A stretch of 40,345 bases of DNA from positions 1-40,345 of the forward strand of contig CAXNKG010000027.1 of NCBI GenBank assembly GCA_964202965.1. Direction: 5' to 3'. Origin of the DNA: CAXNKG01 sp964202965 (GTDB taxonomy: Bacteria; Acidobacteriota; Vicinamibacteria; Vicinamibacterales; UBA2999). The translations under genes and the position numbers were made by a program. How positions within the stretch are numbered: the stretch's first letter is position 1; each line of letters begins with the position of its first letter. Positions 16,635 through 24,709 of the stretch are shown here, in pieces. The notes below the pieces were generated by a model. It made no database searches. It was not told the origin of the DNA and was given only the letters and a program-made list of their open reading frames with translations.

Positions 16635-17462
16635 CTAGGCGCTGTATTCGATGGCGAGCTTCTTCGGGATGAGGCGCTTGTCCCACGCCTCGTCGAACAG
16701 AAGCTGGACCGCCTTCCGCCCGCGGTCCCCGTATTCGAGCGTGAGCTCGTTGACGTACATCCCGACGAACTTGTCCGCCTTCGCGCGGTCGAGACCGCGG
16801 CCGAACTGCAGCGCGTAATCGAGCGCCTCCTGCCGGTGACTGAGCGCATAGGCAATGCTCTCGTGCAGCAGACGCGACACCTGAGCGATCACGTCGGGGC
16901 CCAGGTCGCGCCGGATGACGTTGCCGCCAAGCGGCAGCGGCAGGCCGCCGGTCCGCGCCGCCCACCATTCGCCAAGGTCGATAATCTTCTTCAACCCCTC
17001 GTCCTGATACGTCAGCTGTCCTTCGTGGATCAGCAGCCCCGCCTCGACCCGTCCTTCGCGGACCGCGTCCTGAATCTCGTCGAAGGGCATGACCACCGTC
17101 TCGACCGACGGGTCGTAGATGCGAAGAGCCAGGAAAGCGGTCGTCAGCGTGCCTGGAATAGCGACGGTGACGCCTTTCAGCGACGACGGTCCGTCCGTAC
17201 GGGCCACAACAATCGGACCGTAGTCGTCACCCATGCTGGAGCCGTGCGGCAGCAGGATGTACTTGTCCGTGAGGTGCGCGTAGGCGTGAAACGACACGGC
17301 GCTCACCTCGTACATGCCCTCGAACGCCGCGCGGTTGAGCGTCTCGATGTCGGCGAGCAGATGGCCGAACTCAATCCCGTCGGTCGGCACCTTGCCGCTC
17401 GCGAGACCGTAGTGCATGAAGGCGTCGTCTGAATCCGGACTATGGGCGACTGTGATTTTCAT
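16635..17462 (-). CDS. mqnD: 1,4-dihydroxy-6-naphthoate synthase
   Basis: Converts cyclic dehypoxanthinylfutalosine to 1,4-dihydroxy-6-naphthoate in the futalosine menaquinone pathway. 275 residues, the expected length, with a periplasmic-binding-protein-like fold but no signal peptide. The N-terminal motif AHSPDSDDAFMHYGL is the MqnD signature and separates it from MqnA (which begins differently, with VxYLNxxP). The GLLIHEGQLTY segment carries a conserved histidine placed as in MqnD. The ATG follows the GC hairpin element copy 2. It is encoded on the same strand as mqnE. Confidence 0.9.
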   Translation of the reverse strand: MKITVAHSPDSDDAFMHYGLASGKVPTDGIEFGHLLADIETLNRAAFEGMYEVSAVSFHAYAHLTDKYILLPHGSSMGDDYGPIVVARTDGPSSLKGVTVAIPGTLTTAFLALRIYDPSVETVVMPFDEIQDAVREGRVEAGLLIHEGQLTYQDEGLKKIIDLGEWWAARTGGLPLPLGGNVIRRDLGPDVIAQVSRLLHESIAYALSHRQEALDYALQFGRGLDRAKADKFVGMYVNELTLEYGDRGRKAVQLLFDEAWDKRLIPKKLAIEYSA

Positions 17463-17468
17463 GAATGA

Positions 17469-17494
17469 GGCGGGTCCACGGGGCCCGCCCTACA
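17469..17494. repeat. GC-rich hairpin element, copy 2
   Basis: GGCGGGTCC pairs with GGGCCCGCC around a three-base loop (ACG), followed by CTACA. It lies between the stop of the small secreted protein and the mqnD start, both leftward. It can form a nine-pair stem with one G-U pair and may work as a terminator or mRNA processing site. Confidence 0.6.
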
Positions 17495-17501
17495 TTATCC
17501 G

Positions 17502-17870
17502 TCAGTGGAGTTTAGCGGCGCGTGCGGCCAACCAGCGCAGGAGCGCCGTGAAGTCGGCCACGGGCGCCCGGAACTCCCTGGGCGTCATCTGGTCCTGCAT
17601 GTCCCTGTGGGTCGGTCCGCCGTAGGGGACAGGGCCGTGCACCAGGTTGTCCTGTCGCCCGAACACGACCAGTGGGGGGGCCTGCGTATTGACGTTCACG
17701 TAATAGCGGAGATGGAGGCCGTCACGCTCTTCGCGGTCCGCCGTCTGCCGCAGCTCCCGGTGGATGCGCTCCAGATTCAGCGGGAGCCTGCTGACGTCGA
17801 CGTCGGTCTGTGCCACGGCCGGGGCCGCCAGAGCCGTCAGCAGAACAGCCGCGAGAATGGACCTGGTCAT
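17502..17870 (-). CDS. Small secreted protein, unknown function
   Basis: A 122-residue protein with a clear signal peptide (MTRSILAAVLLTALAAPAVA, cleavage before QTD). The mature part is helix-rich with a Pro/Gly middle and has no recognised motif. The ATG lies one base after the stop of the cysteine desulfurase gene, so it is the last gene of the sulfur operon or simply read through with it. A periplasmic role unrelated to sulfur is equally possible. Confidence 0.7.
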   Translation of the reverse strand: MTRSILAAVLLTALAAPAVAQTDVDVSRLPLNLERIHRELRQTADREERDGLHLRYYVNVNTQAPPLVVFGRQDNLVHGPVPYGGPTHRDMQDQMTPREFRAPVADFTALLRWLAARAAKLH

Positions 17871-17871
17871 G

Positions 17872-19080
17872 TCAGCGTAGACGTCTCGCAGACGCCACCG
17901 GTTCCGTATCCATGGTTTGTGCCAATGGCGACATCTGGCGGAGCCTGCGAACAATGCTCGAAATCTTCTCCGCCGCGTAGTCGATTTCCGCGAGGGTGGT
18001 AAATCGTCCCAACCCGAACCGGATGGACGCACGCGAGAGGTCGTCCGGCACCCCGATCGCCTTGAGGACGTGCGACGGTTCCCTGCTCGCGGATGTACAG
18101 GCGGAACCGGACGAGACGGCGATGTCATCAATCGCCATGAGCAGCGCCTCCCCTTCCAGGCCACCGAAGCTCACGTTGAGATTGTGCGGAAGCCGGTGTT
18201 CCAGCGACCCGTTGACGAAGACGTCGGCACGATCGCGGCGAAGCGCATCGAGCAGTCGGTCGCGCAGTCCGCCGGTGCGTGCGGCCTCGGCGGCCATCTC
18301 CGCCCGGCACAGCGCCGCCGCCTTGCCGAAGCCCACGATGCCCGGGACGTTGAGCGTGCCGGCGCGCAGGCCACGCTCGTGTCCACCGCCGTGAATCTGC
18401 GCGGCGACCGCGGCCGCGGGATTTCTGCGTCGGACGAACAGCGCACCCACGCCCTTCGGGCCGTACATCTTGTGCGCGGAGAGCGACGCCAGGTCGGCAT
18501 TGATCGCGTTCACGTCGAAGGGAATCCTGCCGGCGGCCTGGACGGCGTCGGTGTGAAAAGCGATGCCCCTGGTCCGCGCGATGTTCCCGATCGCGTCCAC
18601 CGGCTGAATGACGCCAATCTCGTTGTTCGCGGTCATCACCGAAATGAGAATGGTGCGCTCCGTGACGGCCGCCCGGACATCGTCGGGGCTGACGCGGCCA
18701 TCGGTGCCGACCGGCAGGTAGGTCACCCGCAGCCCGCGTTCTTCGAGATGCCGGCAGGTATCGAGCACGGCGCGATGCTCGGTCACGCAGGTGACAATGT
18801 GATCGCCGCGGGAACGGCTGGCGTCAGCGACGCCGGTGATGGCGAGGTTGTCGGCTTCCGTCGCCCCGCTCGTGAAGATGATGTCCCTGGGATGTGCGCC
18901 GATCAGGCCCGCGACCTGGGCCCTGGCGTCCTCGACGGCGTCACGCGCGGCCCAGCCGAACGCATGGTTCCGGCTGGCGGCATTCCCGAACGTCTCGGTA
19001 AAATACGGCACCATCGCCTCGACCACCCGCGGGTCAACGGGCGTCGTCGCGTGGTAATCGAGGTAGACGGGACGCTTCAC
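17872..19080 (-). CDS. Cysteine desulfurase (IscS/NifS family)
   Basis: PLP enzyme that takes sulfur from cysteine and hands a persulfide to acceptor proteins. 402 residues. The PLP lysine is Lys204 in SAHKMYGPKG. The persulfide-forming cysteine is Cys328 in SSGSACTSASREPSHVLKA, a class I (IscS/NifS) loop. TEHRAVLDTCR and HTDAVQAAG are typical. It starts three bases after the stop of the cysO-moeB-rhodanese fusion gene, so it probably supplies persulfide to that protein's rhodanese domain. No iscU or iscA is adjacent, arguing against a dedicated Fe-S cluster role. Confidence 0.93.
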   Translation of the reverse strand: MKRPVYLDYHATTPVDPRVVEAMVPYFTETFGNAASRNHAFGWAARDAVEDARAQVAGLIGAHPRDIIFTSGATEADNLAITGVADASRSRGDHIVTCVTEHRAVLDTCRHLEERGLRVTYLPVGTDGRVSPDDVRAAVTERTILISVMTANNEIGVIQPVDAIGNIARTRGIAFHTDAVQAAGRIPFDVNAINADLASLSAHKMYGPKGVGALFVRRRNPAAAVAAQIHGGGHERGLRAGTLNVPGIVGFGKAAALCRAEMAAEAARTGGLRDRLLDALRRDRADVFVNGSLEHRLPHNLNVSFGGLEGEALLMAIDDIAVSSGSACTSASREPSHVLKAIGVPDDLSRASIRFGLGRFTTLAEIDYAAEKISSIVRRLRQMSPLAQTMDTEPVASARRLR

Positions 19081-19083
19081 ACG

Positions 19084-20538
19084 TCAGTACTTGGGTTGGC
19101 TCGGATCGACCTTGTCGACCCACTCGAGGATGCCGCCCTTGAGGTTCTTCACCTTCGTGAAGCCGACCGTGCGGAGGAACTCGAGCGCCTTCTGGCTCCG
19201 CCCGCCCATCTTGCACTGCGTGATGATCTCGCGACCCTTCGGCAGCTCCTGATAGCGGCGCGGCAGTTCGCCAAGCGGGATCAGCGTCGAACCGGGGATC
19301 CTGTTGATCTGGTACTCGTTCGGCTCGCGCACGTCGAGGACGAACAGGTCGTCGCCCTTGTCCATCCGCTGCTTCAGCTCGACCGGCGTAATCTCCCACT
19401 CGTTCATGGCGGCTCCCGTCGCTTCCACGTGCGGCTCCGGACGGATGCCACAGAACTGTTCGTAATCAATCAGCTTCGTGACGGTCGGATGGTCGCCACA
19501 CACCGGGCATTCCGGATCCCGCCGCAGCTTCAGCTCGCGAAACTTCATCTTCAGCGCGTCGTAAATCAGGAAGCGTCCGATGAGCGGCTCGCCGATCCCC
19601 AGAATCACCTTGATGCTCTCGGTCGCCTGGATGACGCCGATGATGCCGGGCAGCACGCCCAGCACGCCGCCTTCGGCGCAGCTCGGCACCAGGCCGGGCG
19701 GCGGCGGCTCGGGATAGAGGCAGCGATAGCACGGGCCGCCCTTGGTCGCGAAGACCGACGCCTGTCCTTCAAACCGGAAGATGCTGCCGTAGGCGTTCGG
19801 CTTCCCGGTGAGCACGCAGGCGTCGTTCACGAGGTACCGGGTCGGGAAGTTGTCGGTGCCGTCGAGAATCACGTCGTACGGCTCGAACAGCTTGAGCGCG
19901 TTCTCCGATGACAGCGCCGTCTCGTGGGTGTCGATCTGCACGTGCGGGTTGAGATCGTGCAGACGATCCTTGGCCGAGGCCAGTTTCGTTCGCCCGACGT
20001 CCGTCGTGCCGTGCAGCAACTGGCGCTGCAGATTGCTGAAGTCGACGACGTCGAAATCGACGATCCCGAGGCGGCCGATCCCGGCGGCGGCAAGATACAT
20101 GGCCGCGGGCGATCCGAGACCGCCCGCGCCGATGCAGAGGACGCTCCCGGCCTTCAGCTTGCGCTGCCCGTCCATGCCGACCTCCGGCATGATCAGGTGG
20201 CGGCTGTAGCGCTTGATCTCGTCCTGCGAGAGGTCCGTCGGGGAGGGCGCAACGGCTGTGGGCGCGCCGCCGGCCACCGAGGGCACGATGCTGAGCGAGT
20301 CGCCCGGCTTCACCGGCGTCTGCTCCCGCTGCATGTAGCGGATGTCTTCGTCGTTCAGATAGACATTGACGAAGTTCCGCAGCTTGCCCTCGTCCGTGTA
20401 CAGGTGCTTGCGCAGCCCGTCGTAGCGCTTCGTGAGGTCGGCGAGCAGCTCGCCCACCGTGGCGCCCGAGACCTCGACGGACTCCTTCTTGTCAGTGAAC
20501 GGACGAAGTGGTGTCGGGATGTGGATTGTGTTCGCCAT
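19084..20538 (-). CDS. CysO-like sulfur carrier fused to MoeB/E1 adenylyltransferase and rhodanese
   Basis: A 484-residue protein of three modules. Residues 1-91 are a ubiquitin-like sulfur carrier (LRPFTDKKES; FVNVYLNDEDIRY; SIVPSVAGG) ending in Gly90-Gly91, very like Mycobacterium CysO. A short linker (APTAVAPSPTDLS) leads to a MoeB/ThiF E1 domain (about 105-360) with GAGGLGSPAAMYLAAAGIG and zinc cysteines Cys270/273 and Cys344/347. Residues 378-484 are a rhodanese with active Cys442 in CKMGGRS. The last two modules equal MoeZ. The E1 should adenylate the Gly-Gly end and the rhodanese deliver sulfur to make a thiocarboxylate. Because Gly-Gly is internal, the carrier needs cleavage to work in the usual way. 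The start overlaps the end of the JAMM peptidase gene by 47 bases. Confidence 0.9.
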   Translation of the reverse strand: MANTIHIPTPLRPFTDKKESVEVSGATVGELLADLTKRYDGLRKHLYTDEGKLRNFVNVYLNDEDIRYMQREQTPVKPGDSLSIVPSVAGGAPTAVAPSPTDLSQDEIKRYSRHLIMPEVGMDGQRKLKAGSVLCIGAGGLGSPAAMYLAAAGIGRLGIVDFDVVDFSNLQRQLLHGTTDVGRTKLASAKDRLHDLNPHVQIDTHETALSSENALKLFEPYDVILDGTDNFPTRYLVNDACVLTGKPNAYGSIFRFEGQASVFATKGGPCYRCLYPEPPPPGLVPSCAEGGVLGVLPGIIGVIQATESIKVILGIGEPLIGRFLIYDALKMKFRELKLRRDPECPVCGDHPTVTKLIDYEQFCGIRPEPHVEATGAAMNEWEITPVELKQRMDKGDDLFVLDVREPNEYQINRIPGSTLIPLGELPRRYQELPKGREIITQCKMGGRSQKALEFLRTVGFTKVKNLKGGILEWVDKVDPSQPKY

Positions 20539-20944
20539 AAGTCAATGGTTCCTGGTCGAAAGCCGAGCGGTCGTCGCGCAGGCGCCAGGAGGTCATATCC
20601 TCCGGAGCGCCGGCGCGCACCGCAACGATGATGTACGAGAAGAACGGCCACGCATGATCGAGATCGTACTGCGACGGGCGGGCCGGATGGTCGGGGTGCG
20701 AGTGGTAGAACCCGAGGAGCTCGGCGCCGCTGTCCGCGGCGCCCTTTTCGGCAGCGCGGTAGTCCTGCGGCCGCACCACGAACCGCCGCCGCGGACCTTC
20801 CTCCGTCGTATTCGGCAGCGCATGCGCGGTCGAGACGACCCCGTCGCGGCCAATCAGGGCGCCGCAGCATTCGTTGGGATACGTGTCGGCGCCGTGCTGC
20901 CGAATCGCGTCCACTACGCCGGGACCGAGTCCGAGCCCTGTCAT
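20492..20944 (-). CDS. JAMM/Mov34 metallopeptidase, Mec-like
   Basis: Zinc peptidase of the M67 family, 150 residues, full length. Complete JAMM motif: Glu25, His81-x-His83, Ser91 and Asp94 (HSHPDHPARPSQYD). In Mycobacterium the homologue Mec removes cysteine from the CysO-cysteine adduct. Here it overlaps cysM by ATGA upstream and the cysO-moeB-rhodanese gene by 47 bases downstream, so all three are probably translated together. Besides releasing cysteine from the carrier, it is the obvious candidate to cut after the internal Gly-Gly of the fusion. That second role is inference. Confidence 0.9.
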   Translation of the reverse strand: MTGLGLGPGVVDAIRQHGADTYPNECCGALIGRDGVVSTAHALPNTTEEGPRRRFVVRPQDYRAAEKGAADSGAELLGFYHSHPDHPARPSQYDLDHAWPFFSYIIVAVRAGAPEDMTSWRLRDDRSAFDQEPLTYGEHNPHPDTTSSVH

Positions 20945-21873
20945 CGGCCCTCGTCCCAGAACCGCTCCGACAGGTACTTTTCTCCACCGTCGCAGAACAC
21001 GACGACGACGACGGCATTGGACGTGGCGCGAGCCACCTGCAGCGCCCCCGCCAGATTGGCGCCGCTCGAGATGCCGACAAACAGCCCCGTCCGCGCGAGG
21101 TGGCGCGTCAGCTCAAACGCGTCCTCCGTCGACACTGAAATGTCCTCGTCGGCCAGCGACGGATCGTAGATGCCGGGAACGATCGCCGTCCCCATGTGCT
21201 TCAGGCCTTCGAGTCCGTGGAGCGGGGAGTCCGGCTGGACCGAGATCAGCCGGATCGCACCGTTGTGCTCGCGGAGCCGCCGGCCCGCGCCGATAAAGGT
21301 CCCGCTCGTACCGAGTCCGGCCACGAAGTGTGTCAGCCGCCCGTCCGTCTGCTCGATGAGCTCGAGCCCGGTTGTATCGTAGTGCGCGCGCCAGTTCCCG
21401 GGATTGTTGTACTGATCCGGATAGAAGTAGCGGTCGGGGTGTTCCGCGTACATCGCCTTCGCGCGAATGATGGCGCCGTCGGACCCTTCCATCGGATCGG
21501 TAAAGACGACCTCGGCGCCGTACGCGCTCAGAATGCGCTTCCGCTCCGGAGTGACGTTCGCCGGCACGCACAGCCGCACACGATAGCCGCGCGCGGCGCC
21601 AATCATCGCGTAGGCAATGCCGGTGTTGCCCGATGTCGCGTCGAGGATGATCTTCTCTCGGGTGAGCTGGCCAGCGCGCTCGCCGTCGAGGATCATGCGG
21701 GCGGCCGCCCGGTCCTTCACCGATCCGCCCGGATTCTTCCATTCGGCCTTGGCCCACAACTCGACGTTGCGCAGCCCCGATTCGAACGCCGACAGCCGCA
21801 CGAGTGGCGTATTGCCGATCAGGTCGAGGACGGACTGGGACGTACGGGGGAGCCCTGGGGTAACGGCTGGCAT
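20941..21873 (-). CDS. Cysteine synthase of the CysM type
   Basis: PLP-dependent beta-replacement enzyme, 310 residues. The PLP lysine is Lys53 in NPGGSVKDRAA. ATSGNTGIAYA and GTSGTFIGAGRRL bind substrate and phosphate. The gene sits directly upstream of a Mec-like peptidase and a CysO fusion, the same partners as in the Mycobacterium mec-cysO-cysM operon. It therefore probably uses a CysO thiocarboxylate as sulfur donor, perhaps with O-phosphoserine. Acceptor choice (O-phosphoserine or O-acetylserine) cannot be proven from sequence. A TAAAAT hexamer lies about 20 bases upstream of the ATG. Confidence 0.9.
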   Translation of the reverse strand: MPAVTPGLPRTSQSVLDLIGNTPLVRLSAFESGLRNVELWAKAEWKNPGGSVKDRAAARMILDGERAGQLTREKIILDATSGNTGIAYAMIGAARGYRVRLCVPANVTPERKRILSAYGAEVVFTDPMEGSDGAIIRAKAMYAEHPDRYFYPDQYNNPGNWRAHYDTTGLELIEQTDGRLTHFVAGLGTSGTFIGAGRRLREHNGAIRLISVQPDSPLHGLEGLKHMGTAIVPGIYDPSLADEDISVSTEDAFELTRHLARTGLFVGISSGANLAGALQVARATSNAVVVVVFCDGGEKYLSERFWDEGR

Positions 21874-21891
21874 ATCCGACTGTGTAAGTCC

Positions 21892-21906
21892 GATTTTATC
21901 AAAATC
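21892..21906. promoter_or_regulatory. AT-rich palindrome at the cysM promoter
   Basis: GATTTT-ATC-AAAATC is a perfect inverted repeat lying in the 35 bases between the M16 gene stop and the cysM start. On the coding strand it contains TAAAAT, a possible -10 box. It stands out in a GC-rich region and could be an operator or a weak terminator of the M16 gene. Confidence 0.4.
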
Positions 21907-21908
21907 AG

Positions 21909-24704
21909 CTAACTCGCCGGTTTTCCCTCCGGATCACGGATTTCCACCGTGCCAAGGCTGAGCTTCCGCAATTCGGCCTCGATCGCGGCCCGATCCCCCA
22001 CCGCGATCACCACCAGGCGGTCGGGCACGACGTAGCGCCGGGCAACATCGAGCGCCTGCTCTGCGGTCACGGCATGCACTTCCCTCGCGTACCGTGTGTA
22101 GTAGTCGAGCCCCAGGTCGTAGATGAAGATGTTCGAGAAACTGCCCACCACGCTGTTGTTGGTCTCGAACGCCCCCGGCAGCGAATTGGCCAGCGCGTCC
22201 TTCGCCTTCTGCAGCTCCTCGGCACTCAGCGCCTTTTCTCGAATGCCCGCGACTTCCCTGAAGATCTCGCTGACGGCCGGCGCCGTCGCATCGGTGCGTA
22301 CGCCGGCGCCGATCGCGAAGGGCCCTGCGCTCCGCCGGAACAGGAACTGGGAATACGCGCCATAGCTGTATCCATGCTGCTCCCGCAGGTTCATGTTGAT
22401 ACGGCTCGAGAAGAGCCCGCCGAGCGCGTTGTTCATCACCTGGAGCGCGCGGAAGTCTGGCGACGAGCGTGGGGCGCCGATGGCCGCCACGCGCAGCTGC
22501 GTCTGCGGGCTGCCCGGCTTGTCGACAATGACGACGCGCGCGGTCGTCGTGTCCGGGGAGCCGAGGGACGGCTGCGGCGGATTCCCGCGCGGCCACGCCC
22601 CGAACGCCGTCGTGGCCAGCGCGCGCAGCTCGTCCATCGAGATGTCGCCCGCCACGACAAGCGCCGCGTTGTTCGGGACGACGTGTTGCTCCCAGAACCG
22701 TGTCATGTCGGCGCGCGTCATGGCCTTCACCGCCGGTTCCGTTCCGAGCTCCGCATAGCCGTACGGATGGCGCGCGCCGTACAGGGCGGATGACATGACG
22801 ACGCCGGCGAGCTGCTCGGGACGATCGCGCTGCTCCACGAGCTGCCCGAGGCGATCGGCGCGCTGCCGCTCGATCTCCTCCGCCGGAAACGCGGGCCGCA
22901 GCGTGATGTCCGCCATCAGCGCGAACACCCCGGGGAAGTTCTTGGACAACGAGGAGCCGCTGATGGTGATCGCGTCCATGCTGCTGGTGGTGTTCAGCCG
23001 TGCGCCGAGATGAGCAACCTCGTCGGCGATCTGGAGCGCGCCTCTCGTCGACGTGCCCTGATCGAGCATCGCGGTCATGAAGCTGGCGAGGCCGGGACGA
23101 TCCTGCGGATTGGAATCGCTGCCGCTCCTGAACACGAGGTTCGCCGACACGAGCGGCAGCCCTCGACGCTCGCTCAGGACGAGTGTGAGACCGTTCGGAA
23201 GGACGGCGGTCGTCGGCGCCGCGATCTGAAGCGGCCGCGCGGGGCCGGCCGGCGCCTGAGCGTCGCGCCACGGCTCGTCGGCGTTAATCGCCTGGCCGCC
23301 CTGCCCGCTGCCCGACGCGGGCGCGGGTGACGCCGGCACCGGCGCCGGCGGCTGCCCGGGAACGGCGTGCAGCACCGCCCGCGCGTTCGGCGCCAGATAC
23401 GTTTTGACAAATGCGTGGACCGATGCCGGTGTGACCGCGCGGTACCGCTGGATGTCCTTCGCGAGGTAATCGGGATTCCCGAGGTAGTGGTTGTACGTGT
23501 TCAGGCGGTTCGCCACGCCGTTGAGCCGTTCGAGACCCCCGATGATGGAGGTCTCAATCGTGTTGCGCGCCTGTTCGATCTCACGGATCGTCGGCGGCTG
23601 GGCGCGCAGCGCCTCGAGTTCCTCGTCGATCGCGCGCTCGAGTTCATCGGCGGTGTGGCCGGGCCGCGCCGTGGCCTGAATCTGGAACACCGAATTCAGC
23701 AGCATCGATTCCTGCCACGCGGCGACGTCCTGCGCGATCTGCCGCTCGTACACGAGTTTTTTGTACAGCCGGCTCGCCGCACCGCTGCCGAGAACGGTGG
23801 ACGCCACCATACCGTCGGCGTTCCCGGGCTTGAAGCTGGAGGGCGCGACCCACGTCATGAACACGCGGGGCAGCTCCACACGCGCCGGCATCACCCTGCG
23901 GCGCTCCGAGGTGATGGGAGGCGTCTCCACCGTGATGGGCGCGGCCGCGGGCCCGCGCTTCAGCGTGCCGAAATATTTCAGGACCAGCGCCTTTGCCTCG
24001 GCGACATCGAAGTCGCCGACCAGCACGAGCGTCGCGTTGTTCGGCGCGTAGTACTCCCTGAAGAACCGGTTCACGTCGTCCAGCTGTACGGCCTGGATGT
24101 CCTCGTGGGAGCCGATGACGTTGCCGTAGTACGGATGGCCTTTCGGATACACCATCTGGACGAGCGCCTCATACGCCAGGCCGTCAGGATCGTTCTCGAC
24201 ACTCTGGCGCCGCTCGTTCCGGACCACGTCCTGCTGGTTCGACAGCGACGCCTGGTCCACCTTCTCGAGCAGGTAGCCCATGCGGTCCGATTCGAGCCAC
24301 AGGGCGAGCGGGAGCTGATTCGCGGGGACCGTCTCGAAGTAATTCGTGCGGTCGTTGTTGGTCGTGCCATTGAGGCCCGTCGCCCCGGCGGACTCGAGCA
24401 GCTTGAAGTGGCCGTCAGCCGGCACGTGCTTCGAGCCTTGAAACATCATGTGCTCGAAGAGGTGCGCGAAGCCGGTGCGGCCGGGCTCCTCGTTCGCGGG
24501 ACCGACGTGGTACCAGAGATTGACCGCCACGCTGGGAATGCGGCGGTTCTGACTCAGGATGACCTCGAGGCCGTTCGGCAGCGTGTACTTCTCGAACTGC
24601 AGTCGCGGGACATCCGCGGTCCCCGTCTGCGCCGCGGGAGGCGCCTGCACGAGCGCAACGACGATGAGGCCCAACAGGAAGGCGACGTGAGAGCGATGGT
24701 GCAT
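21909..24704 (-). CDS. Secreted M16 family zinc peptidase, two-domain
   Basis: Insulinase/pitrilysin-type peptidase, 931 residues, with a signal peptide (about residues 1-26, ending PPAAQ). The N-terminal half carries the inverted zinc motif HLFEH (His81, Glu84, His85) with Glu164 as likely third ligand. The second half (from about residue 500) repeats the M16 fold (LVLSERRGLPLVSANLVF) but has no HxxEH, as usual for the inactive half of these clam-shell enzymes. A Pro/Ala/Gly-rich linker (about 450-480) joins the halves. The ATG at 24704 is chosen for its GGAG and signal peptide; the frame is open to 24782 inside the glycosylase gene. It starts five bases after the AlkA-like gene stop. Likely degrades peptides in the periplasm. 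Confidence 0.9.
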   Translation of the reverse strand: MHHRSHVAFLLGLIVVALVQAPPAAQTGTADVPRLQFEKYTLPNGLEVILSQNRRIPSVAVNLWYHVGPANEEPGRTGFAHLFEHMMFQGSKHVPADGHFKLLESAGATGLNGTTNNDRTNYFETVPANQLPLALWLESDRMGYLLEKVDQASLSNQQDVVRNERRQSVENDPDGLAYEALVQMVYPKGHPYYGNVIGSHEDIQAVQLDDVNRFFREYYAPNNATLVLVGDFDVAEAKALVLKYFGTLKRGPAAAPITVETPPITSERRRVMPARVELPRVFMTWVAPSSFKPGNADGMVASTVLGSGAASRLYKKLVYERQIAQDVAAWQESMLLNSVFQIQATARPGHTADELERAIDEELEALRAQPPTIREIEQARNTIETSIIGGLERLNGVANRLNTYNHYLGNPDYLAKDIQRYRAVTPASVHAFVKTYLAPNARAVLHAVPGQPPAPVPASPAPASGSGQGGQAINADEPWRDAQAPAGPARPLQIAAPTTAVLPNGLTLVLSERRGLPLVSANLVFRSGSDSNPQDRPGLASFMTAMLDQGTSTRGALQIADEVAHLGARLNTTSSMDAITISGSSLSKNFPGVFALMADITLRPAFPAEEIERQRADRLGQLVEQRDRPEQLAGVVMSSALYGARHPYGYAELGTEPAVKAMTRADMTRFWEQHVVPNNAALVVAGDISMDELRALATTAFGAWPRGNPPQPSLGSPDTTTARVVIVDKPGSPQTQLRVAAIGAPRSSPDFRALQVMNNALGGLFSSRINMNLREQHGYSYGAYSQFLFRRSAGPFAIGAGVRTDATAPAVSEIFREVAGIREKALSAEELQKAKDALANSLPGAFETNNSVVGSFSNIFIYDLGLDYYTRYAREVHAVTAEQALDVARRYVVPDRLVVIAVGDRAAIEAELRKLSLGTVEIRDPEGKPAS

Positions 24705-24709
24705 GGCGG

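Noticed and set aside
17917..19911. Rightward open frame of 664 codons
   Set aside because: It lies opposite the cysteine desulfurase and cysO-moeB-rhodanese genes, is Arg/His/Asp-rich with no fold signature, and is an antisense artefact of high GC.
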